A DNA stretch of 5,217 nt, taken from Pseudomonadota bacterium (lineage in GTDB: Bacteria; Pseudomonadota; Gammaproteobacteria; Burkholderiales; Thiobacillaceae). A program made the translations under genes and the position numbers. Within the stretch, counting starts at the first letter, position 1, and every line of letters begins with the position of its first letter. The notes beneath the pieces were generated by a model, which did no database searches, had not been told where the DNA came from, and was given only the letters and a program-made list of their open reading frames with translations. Positions 1-5,217 of the stretch are shown piece after piece. Location of the stretch: assembly GCA_021802595.1 (NCBI GenBank), contig JAJZRT010000327.1, positions 1 to 5,217 on the forward strand, read 5' to 3'.

Positions 1-1
1 C

Positions 2-484
2 AGCCGCAACTCCTACTACGTGGCCTTTCTCGAACTGCAACCGGACAAACTGCCCAGCCCGCGCGCCGCGCGCGCCGACCATGCCGGCGTGCCGCAGCTC
101 GCGGGCAATCCCTACAGCGCGATGCTGGACAAGGCCTTGTCGGAGCAGGGGCAGACCTTCCTCGCCACGACCGCGCTGATTCTCGACCGTCCGGAAGTCC
201 AGGAAGTGGTGAACCACACGCTGAATGCCCTGGCCAACTGGTGCGCGCCGCTGCGCCAGGCGGACGACGACGCGCGCGCCGCCGCCCGTGCGGCGCTGCT
301 CGCCGCCGCGCCGCAATGGGAAGCAGACTGTGCCGCGCTGGACAGCCTGGCTGCGGTGGACGCCGACACCGTGCGGCCGATCTTCCTCAAGACCACCGCC
401 ATCGGCTCGCTGATGCGGCGCAAGATCCAGCCTGTGGTCACGCCCCTGCTCGACGCCATCGCGATCTTGCGGCGGCAGCCCTGA
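2..484 (+). CDS. Unrecognised protein, C-terminal part (5' end cut by window edge)
   Basis: This reading frame is open from base 2 to the TGA at 482-484, giving 160 residues that I cannot assign to a family. A GTG at 20-22 could act as a start, but no Shine-Dalgarno lies before it and the frame stays open through six earlier codons (reading SRNSYY). I therefore take it as the 3' end of a gene beginning outside the window. The visible part is soluble-looking, with no membrane segment or signal peptide. It is rich in Ala, Leu, Asp and Arg and looks mostly helical. The centre (about residues 85-120 of the visible part) is an Ala/Arg/Asp-rich stretch, and the end is basic (SLMRRKIQPVV, then ILRRQP). 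Two cysteines are isolated and form no motif. The GC-rich codon use matches the neighbours, which supports real coding. It ends 7 bases before the convergent dsbD stop. Function unknown. Confidence 0.6.
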   Translation, partial: SRNSYYVAFLELQPDKLPSPRAARADHAGVPQLAGNPYSAMLDKALSEQGQTFLATTALILDRPEVQEVVNHTLNALANWCAPLRQADDDARAAARAALLAAAPQWEADCAALDSLAAVDADTVRPIFLKTTAIGSLMRRKIQPVVTPLLDAIAILRRQP

Positions 485-491
485 ACGTCGG

Positions 492-2783
492 CTACTGTCC
501 CAGCGCCGAATCCATGCTCGACAGGAATTTGTCGGTCTTCTCGAATCCGATCACCTTGTAATCCGACTGCACGCCCGCGCCGTTCCAGAAAATGAGGCCG
601 GGGGGGCCGAATAGACCGAAACGCTTCAGCAGGGCCTTGTCGGCGTCGGTGTTGGCGGTGACGTCGGCCTGCAGCAGGACCATCTTGCTCAGGCGCGCCT
701 GCACCTTGGGATCGCTGAAGGTGAAGCGCTCCATTTCCTTGCACGACACGCACCAGTCGGCAAAGAAGTCGAGCATGACCGCACGGCCTTCCGCCTTGGC
801 CGCCGCCAGCCGGGCATCGAGCTCGGCCACGCTCTTCACCTTCTCGAATACCGGCCCCTCCGGCTCGGCCGCCATCGCGGCGCCGGCCTGGCCGCTTTTG
901 AAGACGCCGCCCTTGTAGACTTCGAGCGGCTGCAGCAGGTCGCGGCTGCCTGCCAGCATGCCGAGCAGGATCGACAGTCCGCCGATCAGCAGCACCACGC
1001 CGAGCCCCTTCCAGAGCCGCGCCCAGCCGGATGCCTTTTCCGGCAGCGGGTCGAGCGCATGCAGGAAGATGGCGGCCGCGATCAGCAGCACGGCCCACAG
1101 CAGCATGCCGATCCAGACCGGGAGGATGGGCGAGACGAGATAGATGGCGATCGCCAGCATCATCACGCCGAAGAAGTACTTCACCGCGTTCATCCAGCCG
1201 CCGGCGCGTGGCAGCAAGGCGCCCGCCGACAGACCCACCAGCAGCAGCGGCACGCCCATGCCGAGCGCCAGCATGAACAGCGCGACGCCGCCCAGCGTAG
1301 TATTGCCGGTCTGCGCGATGAAGGCCAGCGCGGCGGCGAGCGGCGGCGCCACGCAGGGACCGACGATCACGGCCGACAGCGCGCCCATGATGAAGACGCC
1401 GATGAAGTTGCCTCCCTTCATCTTGTTGGACGCGTCGGAGAACTTGCTCTGGATAAAGCTCGGCAGCTGGAGCTCGAAGAAGCCGAACATCGACAGCGCC
1501 AGCAGCACGAAGATGCCTGCGCCGATGCCGAGCGCCCAGGGATTCTGCAGGGCGTTCGACAGCAGTGTGCCGGACAGCGCCGCCGCCACGCCGGCCAGTG
1601 CGTAGGTGATGGCCATGCCCAGCACATAGGCGAGCGAAAGCAGGAAGCCGCTGGCCTTGGTGAGCTGCTTGTTCTGGCCGGCGATGATGCCCGACAGGAT
1701 CGGGATCATCGGGAATACGCACGGGGTCAGCGCCAGCAGCAGGCCGAAGCCGAAGAAGGTGGCGACCACCGCCCAGAAGCTGCCGCCCTTCAGCACGCGT
1801 TCGATTTTCGAGGTGTCGGATTCGGCCGCGGCAGGCTCAGCCGGGGACGCCACCGGATCGCGCTCGGCGACGGGTGAGACGCCGCCCTGCGGCACCAGGG
1901 AAAATTCACGCTTGATCGGTGGATAGCACACGCCGACCGCTTCGTTGCAGCCCTGCCAGGTGGCCGCCAGCACCAGCTTCTCGTTGCCGGCCAGCGCGCG
2001 CGACAGCGTCAGGCGGGCGGAGAATCCCCGGTGATACACCTCGGTGCGGCCGAAGCTCGGATCGTCCTTGACGTCGCCCGCCGGGGTATCGGCCTGCGTC
2101 ACTTTGACATCGGCTGGCGACTGGATGACGAACGCGAGCTTGTCGCGATACAGGTAGGTATTGGCCGTCGGCGCGTAATCCAGCTTGATTGTCTGCGCAT
2201 CCGGCATGGCGGCGGTAACCTGGAATGCCTCGTCCGGCGGCAGGAGTTTGGGCATGCCCGAATCGCCCGCCAGGCTGCGCAGACGGTCGAGTGCGGACGC
2301 CGGGGAGGCCGTGCTGGCCGCAGGCGGGGCGGCCACTGCGGCACTCACGAGGGCAGGTAGCTTGAGCGTGATGCTTTCGCTTTGCGGGGTGTAGCACAGC
2401 CCGGCGTCCGCGCAGCCCTGCGACACCGTTTTGAGGGTGACCGACGTGCCTCCCGCCGCGCGCTGGATCGGTAGCGTGATACGCACGTCCTTGCGATAGA
2501 TCTCGACCGTGCCGAAGTTCTCGTCGTGCTTCACCTTGCCGGCAGGCTTCTGCGGCGTGCCCAGCGTCGCGCCGTCGACCTCGAACTTGAACCGGTCACG
2601 ATACATGTAATAGCCGTCGGCAATCTGCCAGTGCGCTTCCAGCGTATTGGCATCCAGCGCACGCGCCGAGAACTTGAACGCGACTTCGGGGTCGAGAAAT
2701 TCTTCGGCGTGGGCCACTGGAAAAAACGCCAGCGCACCCCAAAATACAGGCAATGCGCCGAGCAAACGAATCCACTTAATCAT
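492..2783 (-). CDS. dsbD: Thiol:disulfide interchange protein DsbD with two tandem alpha domains
   Basis: DsbD passes electrons from cytoplasmic thioredoxin across the inner membrane to periplasmic thiol proteins such as DsbC. The protein has 763 residues, against about 565 in E. coli. Visible order: signal peptide 1-26 (cleavage after AHA); periplasmic alpha domain about 30-145 with C124/C130 (QGCADAGLC); a second alpha-like domain about 178-297 with C279/C286 (QGCNEAVGVC); an Ala/Pro linker; a membrane beta domain about 335-612 with roughly eight hydrophobic helices and C355 (TPCVFPMIP) and C477 (GPCVAPP); and a thioredoxin-like gamma domain about 640-763 with C678-V-S-C681 and a GPPG loop near 726-729. 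All six expected redox cysteines are present, plus the extra pair. I chose ATG 2783 because it has a good Shine-Dalgarno and begins the signal peptide; a TTG at 2849 would add 22 non-signal residues and overlap cutA deeply. The gene overlaps the end of cutA by 8 bases, so translational coupling is likely. The extra length is explained by the second alpha domain. Confidence 0.95.
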   Translation of the reverse strand: MIKWIRLLGALPVFWGALAFFPVAHAEEFLDPEVAFKFSARALDANTLEAHWQIADGYYMYRDRFKFEVDGATLGTPQKPAGKVKHDENFGTVEIYRKDVRITLPIQRAAGGTSVTLKTVSQGCADAGLCYTPQSESITLKLPALVSAAVAAPPAASTASPASALDRLRSLAGDSGMPKLLPPDEAFQVTAAMPDAQTIKLDYAPTANTYLYRDKLAFVIQSPADVKVTQADTPAGDVKDDPSFGRTEVYHRGFSARLTLSRALAGNEKLVLAATWQGCNEAVGVCYPPIKREFSLVPQGGVSPVAERDPVASPAEPAAAESDTSKIERVLKGGSFWAVVATFFGFGLLLALTPCVFPMIPILSGIIAGQNKQLTKASGFLLSLAYVLGMAITYALAGVAAALSGTLLSNALQNPWALGIGAGIFVLLALSMFGFFELQLPSFIQSKFSDASNKMKGGNFIGVFIMGALSAVIVGPCVAPPLAAALAFIAQTGNTTLGGVALFMLALGMGVPLLLVGLSAGALLPRAGGWMNAVKYFFGVMMLAIAIYLVSPILPVWIGMLLWAVLLIAAAIFLHALDPLPEKASGWARLWKGLGVVLLIGGLSILLGMLAGSRDLLQPLEVYKGGVFKSGQAGAAMAAEPEGPVFEKVKSVAELDARLAAAKAEGRAVMLDFFADWCVSCKEMERFTFSDPKVQARLSKMVLLQADVTANTDADKALLKRFGLFGPPGLIFWNGAGVQSDYKVIGFEKTDKFLSSMDSALGQ
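1893..2252 (-). other. DsbD alpha domain, copy 2
   Basis: This region encodes about residues 178-297 of DsbD. It repeats the layout of copy 1: TYLYRDKLAF matches YYMYRDRFKF, FGRTEVYHRG matches FGTVEIYRKD, and WQGCNEAVGVCYPP matches SQGCADAGLCYTP. Its cysteines C279 and C286 are six residues apart, one more than in copy 1. The copies are clearly related but well diverged, so this is an old internal duplication, or acquisition of a second domain, and not an assembly artefact. Confidence 0.85.
2349..2696 (-). other. DsbD alpha domain, copy 1
   Basis: This region encodes about residues 30-145 of DsbD. It carries the family pattern YYMYRDRFKF, then FGTVEIYRK, then SQGCADAGLCYTP with C124 and C130 five residues apart, the same spacing as the catalytic pair C103/C109 of E. 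coli DsbD. By that match this is the canonical copy that should reduce periplasmic partners. Confidence 0.85.
2706..2783 (-). other. Predicted Sec signal peptide of DsbD
   Basis: Residues 1-26 show a positive n-region (K3, R6), a hydrophobic core (LLGALPVFWGALAFF) and an A-H-A cleavage site before EEF. This places the two alpha domains in the periplasm, as in known DsbD proteins. Confidence 0.85.
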
Positions 2784-3099
2784 GCTTCTCAGTCTCCTTG
2801 GCCACCCAGTCGAGATAGGCGGGCAGGCCGTGTGTAATGGGTACGGCAATCAGTTCAGGTACGTCGTAAGGGTGGTGTGCGCGGACGATCGCTTCGACCT
2901 GCGGATAGCTTGCTGCGGTGGTTTTGACCAGCAGCGGGATTTCCTCCGCCGTTTCCACCGCGCCCTGCCAGCGGTAGATGGAGCGGCACGCCGCCAAAAC
3001 GTTCACGCACGCCGCCGCGCGGCTTTCGACCAGCGCGCGTGCCAGTTTCTCGGCGCCCGCCGTATCGGGTACATTCGTCAAGACTAACAAAGGTTCCAT
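2776..3099 (-). CDS. cutA: CutA1 divalent-cation tolerance protein
   Basis: This encodes a 107-residue protein of the CutA1 family, small trimeric proteins with a ferredoxin-like fold linked to copper and divalent-cation tolerance in E. coli; the exact biochemical role is unsettled. Family signatures run the whole length: LLVLTNVPD at the start, AACVNVL (29-35), SIYRWQG (40-46), EEIPLLVKTT (52-61) and the C-terminal HPYDVPELIAVPI (76-88). Length is normal (about 105-115) and there is no signal peptide or membrane segment, so it is cytoplasmic as predicted. The start ATG at 3099 fits the family N-terminus, but no convincing Shine-Dalgarno precedes it. It is the first gene of a cutA-dsbD operon: its TAA (2778-2776) lies inside the start of dsbD. 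It is divergent from fxsA with 3 bases between start codons, so its promoter must lie within the fxsA coding region. Confidence 0.95.
   Translation of the reverse strand: MEPLLVLTNVPDTAGAEKLARALVESRAAACVNVLAACRSIYRWQGAVETAEEIPLLVKTTAASYPQVEAIVRAHHPYDVPELIAVPITHGLPAYLDWVAKETEKHD
2794..2799 (-). promoter_or_regulatory. Shine-Dalgarno of dsbD inside cutA
   Basis: On the - strand the sequence reads AAGGAG, then 10 bases, then ATG at 2783. It lies within the last codons of cutA. This is the best ribosome binding site in the window and decides the dsbD start. Confidence 0.8.
3089..3093 (+). promoter_or_regulatory. Weak Shine-Dalgarno of fxsA, overlapping the cutA start region
   Basis: AAAGG lies 9 bases before the fxsA ATG. 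It is within the region encoding the first residues of cutA on the opposite strand, so the same bases serve both genes. Confidence 0.5.
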
Positions 3100-3102
3100 G
3101 TC

Positions 3103-3510
3103 ATGCGCTTTGGTTGGATTGTGCTACTGCTGCTGTCGTTTCCGGTTCTGGAGGCCGTCGGCATCTTCTGGGTGGCCCGGGCCATCGGCAGCTGGGTGCT
3201 GTTGTGGCTGCTGCTGGCAGCCGTGGCCGGCATCCTGCTGATCCGCGTCGAGCGTGCCGTCTGGCGCGCCCGCCTGCTGTTCTCGCTGCAGTCGGGCGCC
3301 AACCCGATCGCTTCGCTGTTTGCCAGCAGCCGCATTCTCCTCGCGGGCGGCCTGCTTGTCTTCCCCGGATTCATCAGCGACATCCTGGCCGTGATTCTGC
3401 TGTTGATCCCCGGTACCTGGGCCGGACGCAAGGCGGACCCGCTGCGGCCGGCGAACGACGATGTACTGGAAGGCGAATTCAAGCGGGAACCCGACGATCT
3501 GCTGCGCTGA
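3103..3510 (+). CDS. fxsA: FxsA family inner-membrane protein
   Basis: This encodes a 135-residue membrane protein of the FxsA family, named for the E. coli protein whose overproduction relieves F-plasmid exclusion of phage T7; its normal cellular role is not known. Hydrophobic segments lie at about 5-24, 29-47 and 77-103. The third holds the family signature LLVFPGFISDI (84-94), preceded by GANPIA (65-70). The basic loop between helices 2 and 3 (RVERAVWRAR) and the hydrophilic tail carrying LEGEFKRE (122-129) match the E. coli layout, including its DGEYQRK. The ATG at 3103 is the only possible start, since an in-frame TAA lies at 3085-3087. A weak AAAGG at 3089-3093 precedes it by 9 bases, inside the first codons of cutA on the other strand. 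It is tail to tail with the epimerase-like gene, 12 bases apart. Confidence 0.93.
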   Translation: MRFGWIVLLLLSFPVLEAVGIFWVARAIGSWVLLWLLLAAVAGILLIRVERAVWRARLLFSLQSGANPIASLFASSRILLAGGLLVFPGFISDILAVILLLIPGTWAGRKADPLRPANDDVLEGEFKREPDDLLR

Positions 3511-3522
3511 ATTCCGGATCGC

Positions 3523-4446
3523 TCAGAACAGCTTCATCTGACCCTGGGCCGCGTCCTCGACGGCCTTGCCCCCCTCCGGACGGGCCTGCCTGATTTCGCG
3601 CAGCAGGTCGTCCGACGTCGGATAGCGGTATTTCAGGCGCAGTTCGCGCATGGTGCGGGCGTTCGACAGCTGGCGCGACTCGCGCAGGAACGACAGCAGC
3701 GCCTCGGACAGCACGTTTTCGGCCTCGGCGCGATTGACGCGCGGCGGCCGCGGCAGGCCGAAGGCGTCGGCACAGCTGTCGAACCAGTCGCCCATCTTCA
3801 GCGGATGCGCGTCGACCGCATGGTAGATGCGCTGCGAACGGCCACGGAACAGCGCCGCCCACGCCAGCCGCGCCAGATCGTCGGCATGGATGTGATTGGT
3901 GTAGCTGTCGTCCTTGCTGACCAAGGCCGGGGTGCCGCGCTTGATGCGTTCCAGCGGCAGACGGTCGGCGGCATAGATGCCCGGCGCGCGCAGGATGCTC
4001 ACCTGCACCCGCAGCGCCTCGCCCCAGGCGCGCAGCTGGCGCTCGGCATCCACCCGCCGCACCGCACGACCATTCACCGGTGCCACCGGGCGCGTTTCGC
4101 TGACCCAGTCGCCGCCGCAATCGCCGTACACGCCGCTGGTGCTGATGTAGACCAGCGCCCCCGGCTTGCCGTGCCTGGCCAGCGCATGCAGCAGATGGGC
4201 CGTGCGCGGGTCGGTCGTTCCCTCGCCGGGCGGCGGTGCGAAATGCAACACGCCGTCGACGCGCGGCAGGCGCTTCAGCGTGGCCGGCGCGTCAAGGTCG
4301 CCGACGTAGGGCGTCACACCCAGCGCGCGCAGGTCGGCGGCCCGCTCGGCGCGGCGGACGATGCCGATGAAATCGGCCTGCCCGGCATAGCGTCTCACCA
4401 GCCGCTCCGCCACATCGCCGAACCCCACGATCAAGATCTTTTTCAT
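3523..4446 (-). CDS. Atypical SDR / NAD(P)-dependent epimerase-like protein (YeeZ-like)
   Basis: This is a 307-residue Rossmann-fold protein of the extended/atypical short-chain dehydrogenase group, resembling E. coli YeeZ-type proteins usually annotated as NAD-dependent epimerase or SDR oxidoreductase. The N-terminus MKKILIVGFGDVAERL holds a nucleotide-binding GxGxxA turn (G8, G10, A13). VDGVLHFAPPP (63-73) follows, then YISTSGVYGD (100-109), ILRAPGIYA (151-159) and NHIHADDLA (184-192), all in the family order. The usual catalytic YxxxK is not intact: Y107 is followed by G-D-C-G. The substrate is therefore unknown and the protein may not be a classical epimerase. It is cytoplasmic as predicted. 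I chose ATG 4446 because it puts the Rossmann strand at the N-terminus; a GTG at 4494 would add 16 residues with no homology appeal. Its Shine-Dalgarno is poor (GAGG only two bases before ATG). It is divergent from the reductase gene and convergent with fxsA. Confidence 0.85.
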   Translation of the reverse strand: MKKILIVGFGDVAERLVRRYAGQADFIGIVRRAERAADLRALGVTPYVGDLDAPATLKRLPRVDGVLHFAPPPGEGTTDPRTAHLLHALARHGKPGALVYISTSGVYGDCGGDWVSETRPVAPVNGRAVRRVDAERQLRAWGEALRVQVSILRAPGIYAADRLPLERIKRGTPALVSKDDSYTNHIHADDLARLAWAALFRGRSQRIYHAVDAHPLKMGDWFDSCADAFGLPRPPRVNRAEAENVLSEALLSFLRESRQLSNARTMRELRLKYRYPTSDDLLREIRQARPEGGKAVEDAAQGQMKLF

Positions 4447-4460
4447 TGCCTCAGCCTGTA

Positions 4461-4479
4461 ACCCTTCAGGTGCAAGGGT
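4461..4479. repeat. Perfect inverted repeat, 6-base arms, 7-base loop
   Basis: ACCCTT (4461-4466) and AAGGGT (4474-4479) are exact reverse complements around CAGGTGC. It lies just upstream of the candidate -35 box and within the leader of the SDR gene. It could be an operator half-site pair or a small hairpin; no T-run follows that would make it a terminator on either strand. Confidence 0.5.
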
Positions 4480-4522
4480 GAAAACCCCGCCCACCCGGGA
4501 GATAATTCACCGGTTTTTCACC
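4477..4522. repeat. Imperfect inverted repeat GGTGAAAACC / GGTTTTTCACC
   Basis: GGTGAAAACC (4477-4486) is the reverse complement of GGTTTTTCACC (4512-4522) except for one extra base in the second arm; the arms are 25 bases apart. The arms bracket the candidate -10 box, with the left arm overlapping the -35 box, an arrangement expected for a regulator binding both sides of a promoter. The shared GGTGAA core also appears on the - strand at 4506-4511. No regulator gene is in the window. Confidence 0.5.
4478..4506 (+). promoter_or_regulatory. Candidate sigma-70 promoter of the reductase gene
   Basis: GTGAAA at 4478-4483 (4 of 6 matches to TTGACA) and GATAAT at 4501-4506 (5 of 6 matches to TATAAT) are separated by 17 bases, the optimal spacing. 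Transcription would start near 4513, giving a leader of about 28 bases. This is a by-eye consensus match only. Confidence 0.45.
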
Positions 4523-4540
4523 GCATTCTAAGCGCACATC

Positions 4541-5217
4541 ATGCCGTACCAGGTCACCCTCCAGCCCAGCGGGCATCAATTCACCGTAAACGACGACGAA
4601 ACCATCCTCGAAGCCGCCCTGCGCGAAGGCTTTGCGCTGCCCTACGGCTGCCGCAACGGCGCCTGCGGTGCCTGCAAGGGCAAGGTGCTGTCCGGCCAGA
4701 TCGACTACGGCGCGCATTCCGCCAACGCCCTGAAGGATGAGGAAAAGGCACAGGGCCGCGCCCTGTTCTGCCGCGCCAAACCCTTGAGCGACATGGTCAT
4801 CGAAGCCAAGGAAATCGGCGCGGCCAGGGACATCGTGGTGAAAACCCTGCCGTGCCGAGTGGAAAAGCTGGAGAAGCGCGCCGACGACGTGATGGTGGTG
4901 AAAATCAAGCTGCCCGCCAACGAACGCCTGCAATTTCTCGCCGGGCAATACATCGACTTCCAGTTGAAGGACGGCCGCAGCCGCAGCTATTCGCTCGCCA
5001 ACCCGCCGCACGATGATGCGCTGCTGGAACTGCACATCCGCCACGTGCCGGGCGGTTTCTTCAGCGACCAGGTGTTCACCACGCTGAAGGAACGCGACAT
5101 CCTGCGCCTGAAAGGCCCGCTCGGCAGCTTCTTCATCCGCGAGGACTCCGACAAGCCGATGATCTTCATCGCCGGCGGCACCGGCTTCGCGCCGATCAAG
5201 GGGATGCTGGAGCACGC
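4541..5217 (+). CDS. [2Fe-2S] ferredoxin-FAD-NAD(P)H reductase (3' end cut by window edge)
   Basis: The frame is open from ATG 4541 to the right edge (225 codons), so the gene is partial. Residues 1-90 form a plant-type [2Fe-2S] ferredoxin domain with cluster ligands C37, C42, C45 and C77 (CRNGACGAC). About 100-200 form an FAD-binding reductase domain with the FAD motif R148-S-Y-S151 and GPLGSF (192-197). From about 206 an NAD(P)-binding domain begins with IFIAGGTGFAPIKGML. This order matches soluble reductases of the class often annotated CDP-6-deoxy-delta-3,4-glucoseen reductase, and the reductase components of ring-hydroxylating oxygenases. It would move electrons from NAD(P)H through FAD to the iron-sulfur cluster and on to an unknown acceptor. 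No deoxysugar or oxygenase gene is visible, so the sugar-specific name is not supported. No good Shine-Dalgarno precedes the ATG, but the ferredoxin domain begins right there, supporting this start. Confidence 0.9.
   Translation, partial: MPYQVTLQPSGHQFTVNDDETILEAALREGFALPYGCRNGACGACKGKVLSGQIDYGAHSANALKDEEKAQGRALFCRAKPLSDMVIEAKEIGAARDIVVKTLPCRVEKLEKRADDVMVVKIKLPANERLQFLAGQYIDFQLKDGRSRSYSLANPPHDDALLELHIRHVPGGFFSDQVFTTLKERDILRLKGPLGSFFIREDSDKPMIFIAGGTGFAPIKGMLEH

Larger units (their letters stand above)
4447..4540. promoter_or_regulatory. Divergent intergenic region between the SDR gene and the reductase gene
   Basis: This 94-base spacer is the only sizeable non-coding stretch in the window. 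It must hold the start signals of both flanking genes unless they are read from within each other. It contains a perfect 6-base-stem inverted repeat, a longer imperfect inverted repeat and a GATAAT box. I could not identify a convincing leftward promoter for the SDR gene; a TAGAAT on the - strand at 4530-4525 has no matching -35. Confidence 0.6.

Noticed and set aside
20..22. GTG as the true start of the first gene
   Set aside because: No ribosome binding site precedes it and the frame remains open to the window edge, so truncation is more likely.
112..1722. Long open frame on the - strand (536 codons) overlapping dsbD in another frame and running into the first gene
   Set aside because: It is rich in Arg, Ala and Gly with no domain logic, and shares the strand with the unmistakable DsbD frame. 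It is a by-product of high GC content.
1059..1877. Open frame of 272 codons on the + strand antisense to dsbD
   Set aside because: Its composition is extreme (Gln, Arg, His, Asp, Gly repeats), typical of the reverse reading of a hydrophobic membrane protein. It has no plausible start context.
2784..2849. Upstream TTG start adding 22 residues to DsbD
   Set aside because: The added segment would bury the signal peptide and overlap cutA by 74 bases. ATG 2783 has a good Shine-Dalgarno and starts the signal peptide directly.
3039..3593. Open frame on the + strand overlapping cutA and fxsA in another frame
   Set aside because: FxsA in its own frame has the family motif and membrane helices; this one is Arg/Pro/Gly-rich without features.
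4461..4479. The ACCCTT/AAGGGT hairpin as a transcription terminator
   Set aside because: It lies between two divergent starts where no transcript should end, and no T-run follows on either strand.
4447..4494. Upstream GTG start adding 16 residues to the SDR protein
   Set aside because: The extension is encoded by the inverted-repeat region and precedes the standard Rossmann N-terminus. No Shine-Dalgarno supports it.
4466..5215. Open frame of 249 codons on the - strand antisense to the reductase
   Set aside because: The + strand encodes clear ferredoxin, FAD and NAD(P) motifs, so the antisense frame is a shadow.
1..5217. CRISPR array, tRNA, rRNA, insertion sequence or phage signature
   Set aside because: No regularly spaced direct repeats, no cloverleaf, no transposase or integrase motifs and no shift in codon use were seen.

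Overview
The window looks like chromosomal DNA from a GC-rich proteobacterium, most likely a betaproteobacterium. The evidence is the strong G/C preference at third codon positions in all six genes, the cutA-dsbD pair next to fxsA, and the ferredoxin-fused flavin reductase type common in that class. The taxonomic placement is inference; there is no rRNA or other marker gene. I see no tRNA, rRNA, insertion sequence, integrase, phage gene or CRISPR array. Coding density is very high: the only non-coding stretch longer than 12 bases between genes is the 94-base divergent spacer at 4447-4540.

Layout, left to right. (1) The 3' end of an unrecognised + strand gene, cut by the left edge, ends at 484. 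(2) Tail to tail with it, 7 bases away, lies a two-gene operon on the - strand: cutA (3099 to 2776) followed by dsbD (2783 to 492). The two overlap by 8 bases and a good Shine-Dalgarno for dsbD lies inside the end of cutA. (3) fxsA runs divergently from cutA on the + strand (3103-3510), with only 3 bases between the two start codons. (4) An atypical short-chain dehydrogenase/NAD-dependent epimerase-like gene lies on the - strand (4446 to 3523), tail to tail with fxsA. (5) A 94-base divergent spacer follows, holding two inverted repeats and a plausible sigma-70 promoter reading right. (6) The last gene is a + strand [2Fe-2S] ferredoxin-FAD-NAD(P)H reductase starting at 4541 and cut by the right edge.

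The best-understood unit is cutA-dsbD. CutA is a small trimeric protein associated with divalent metal (copper) tolerance. DsbD is the inner-membrane carrier that moves electrons from cytoplasmic thioredoxin to periplasmic thiol proteins. Co-transcription of the two fits a theme of metal and thiol homeostasis in the cell envelope, but the link is inference. The point most worth a second look is that this DsbD carries two tandem periplasmic alpha domains, each with its own cysteine pair, instead of the single one in E. coli. Otherwise the window is ordinary housekeeping sequence, and I do not see a new multi-gene system in it.
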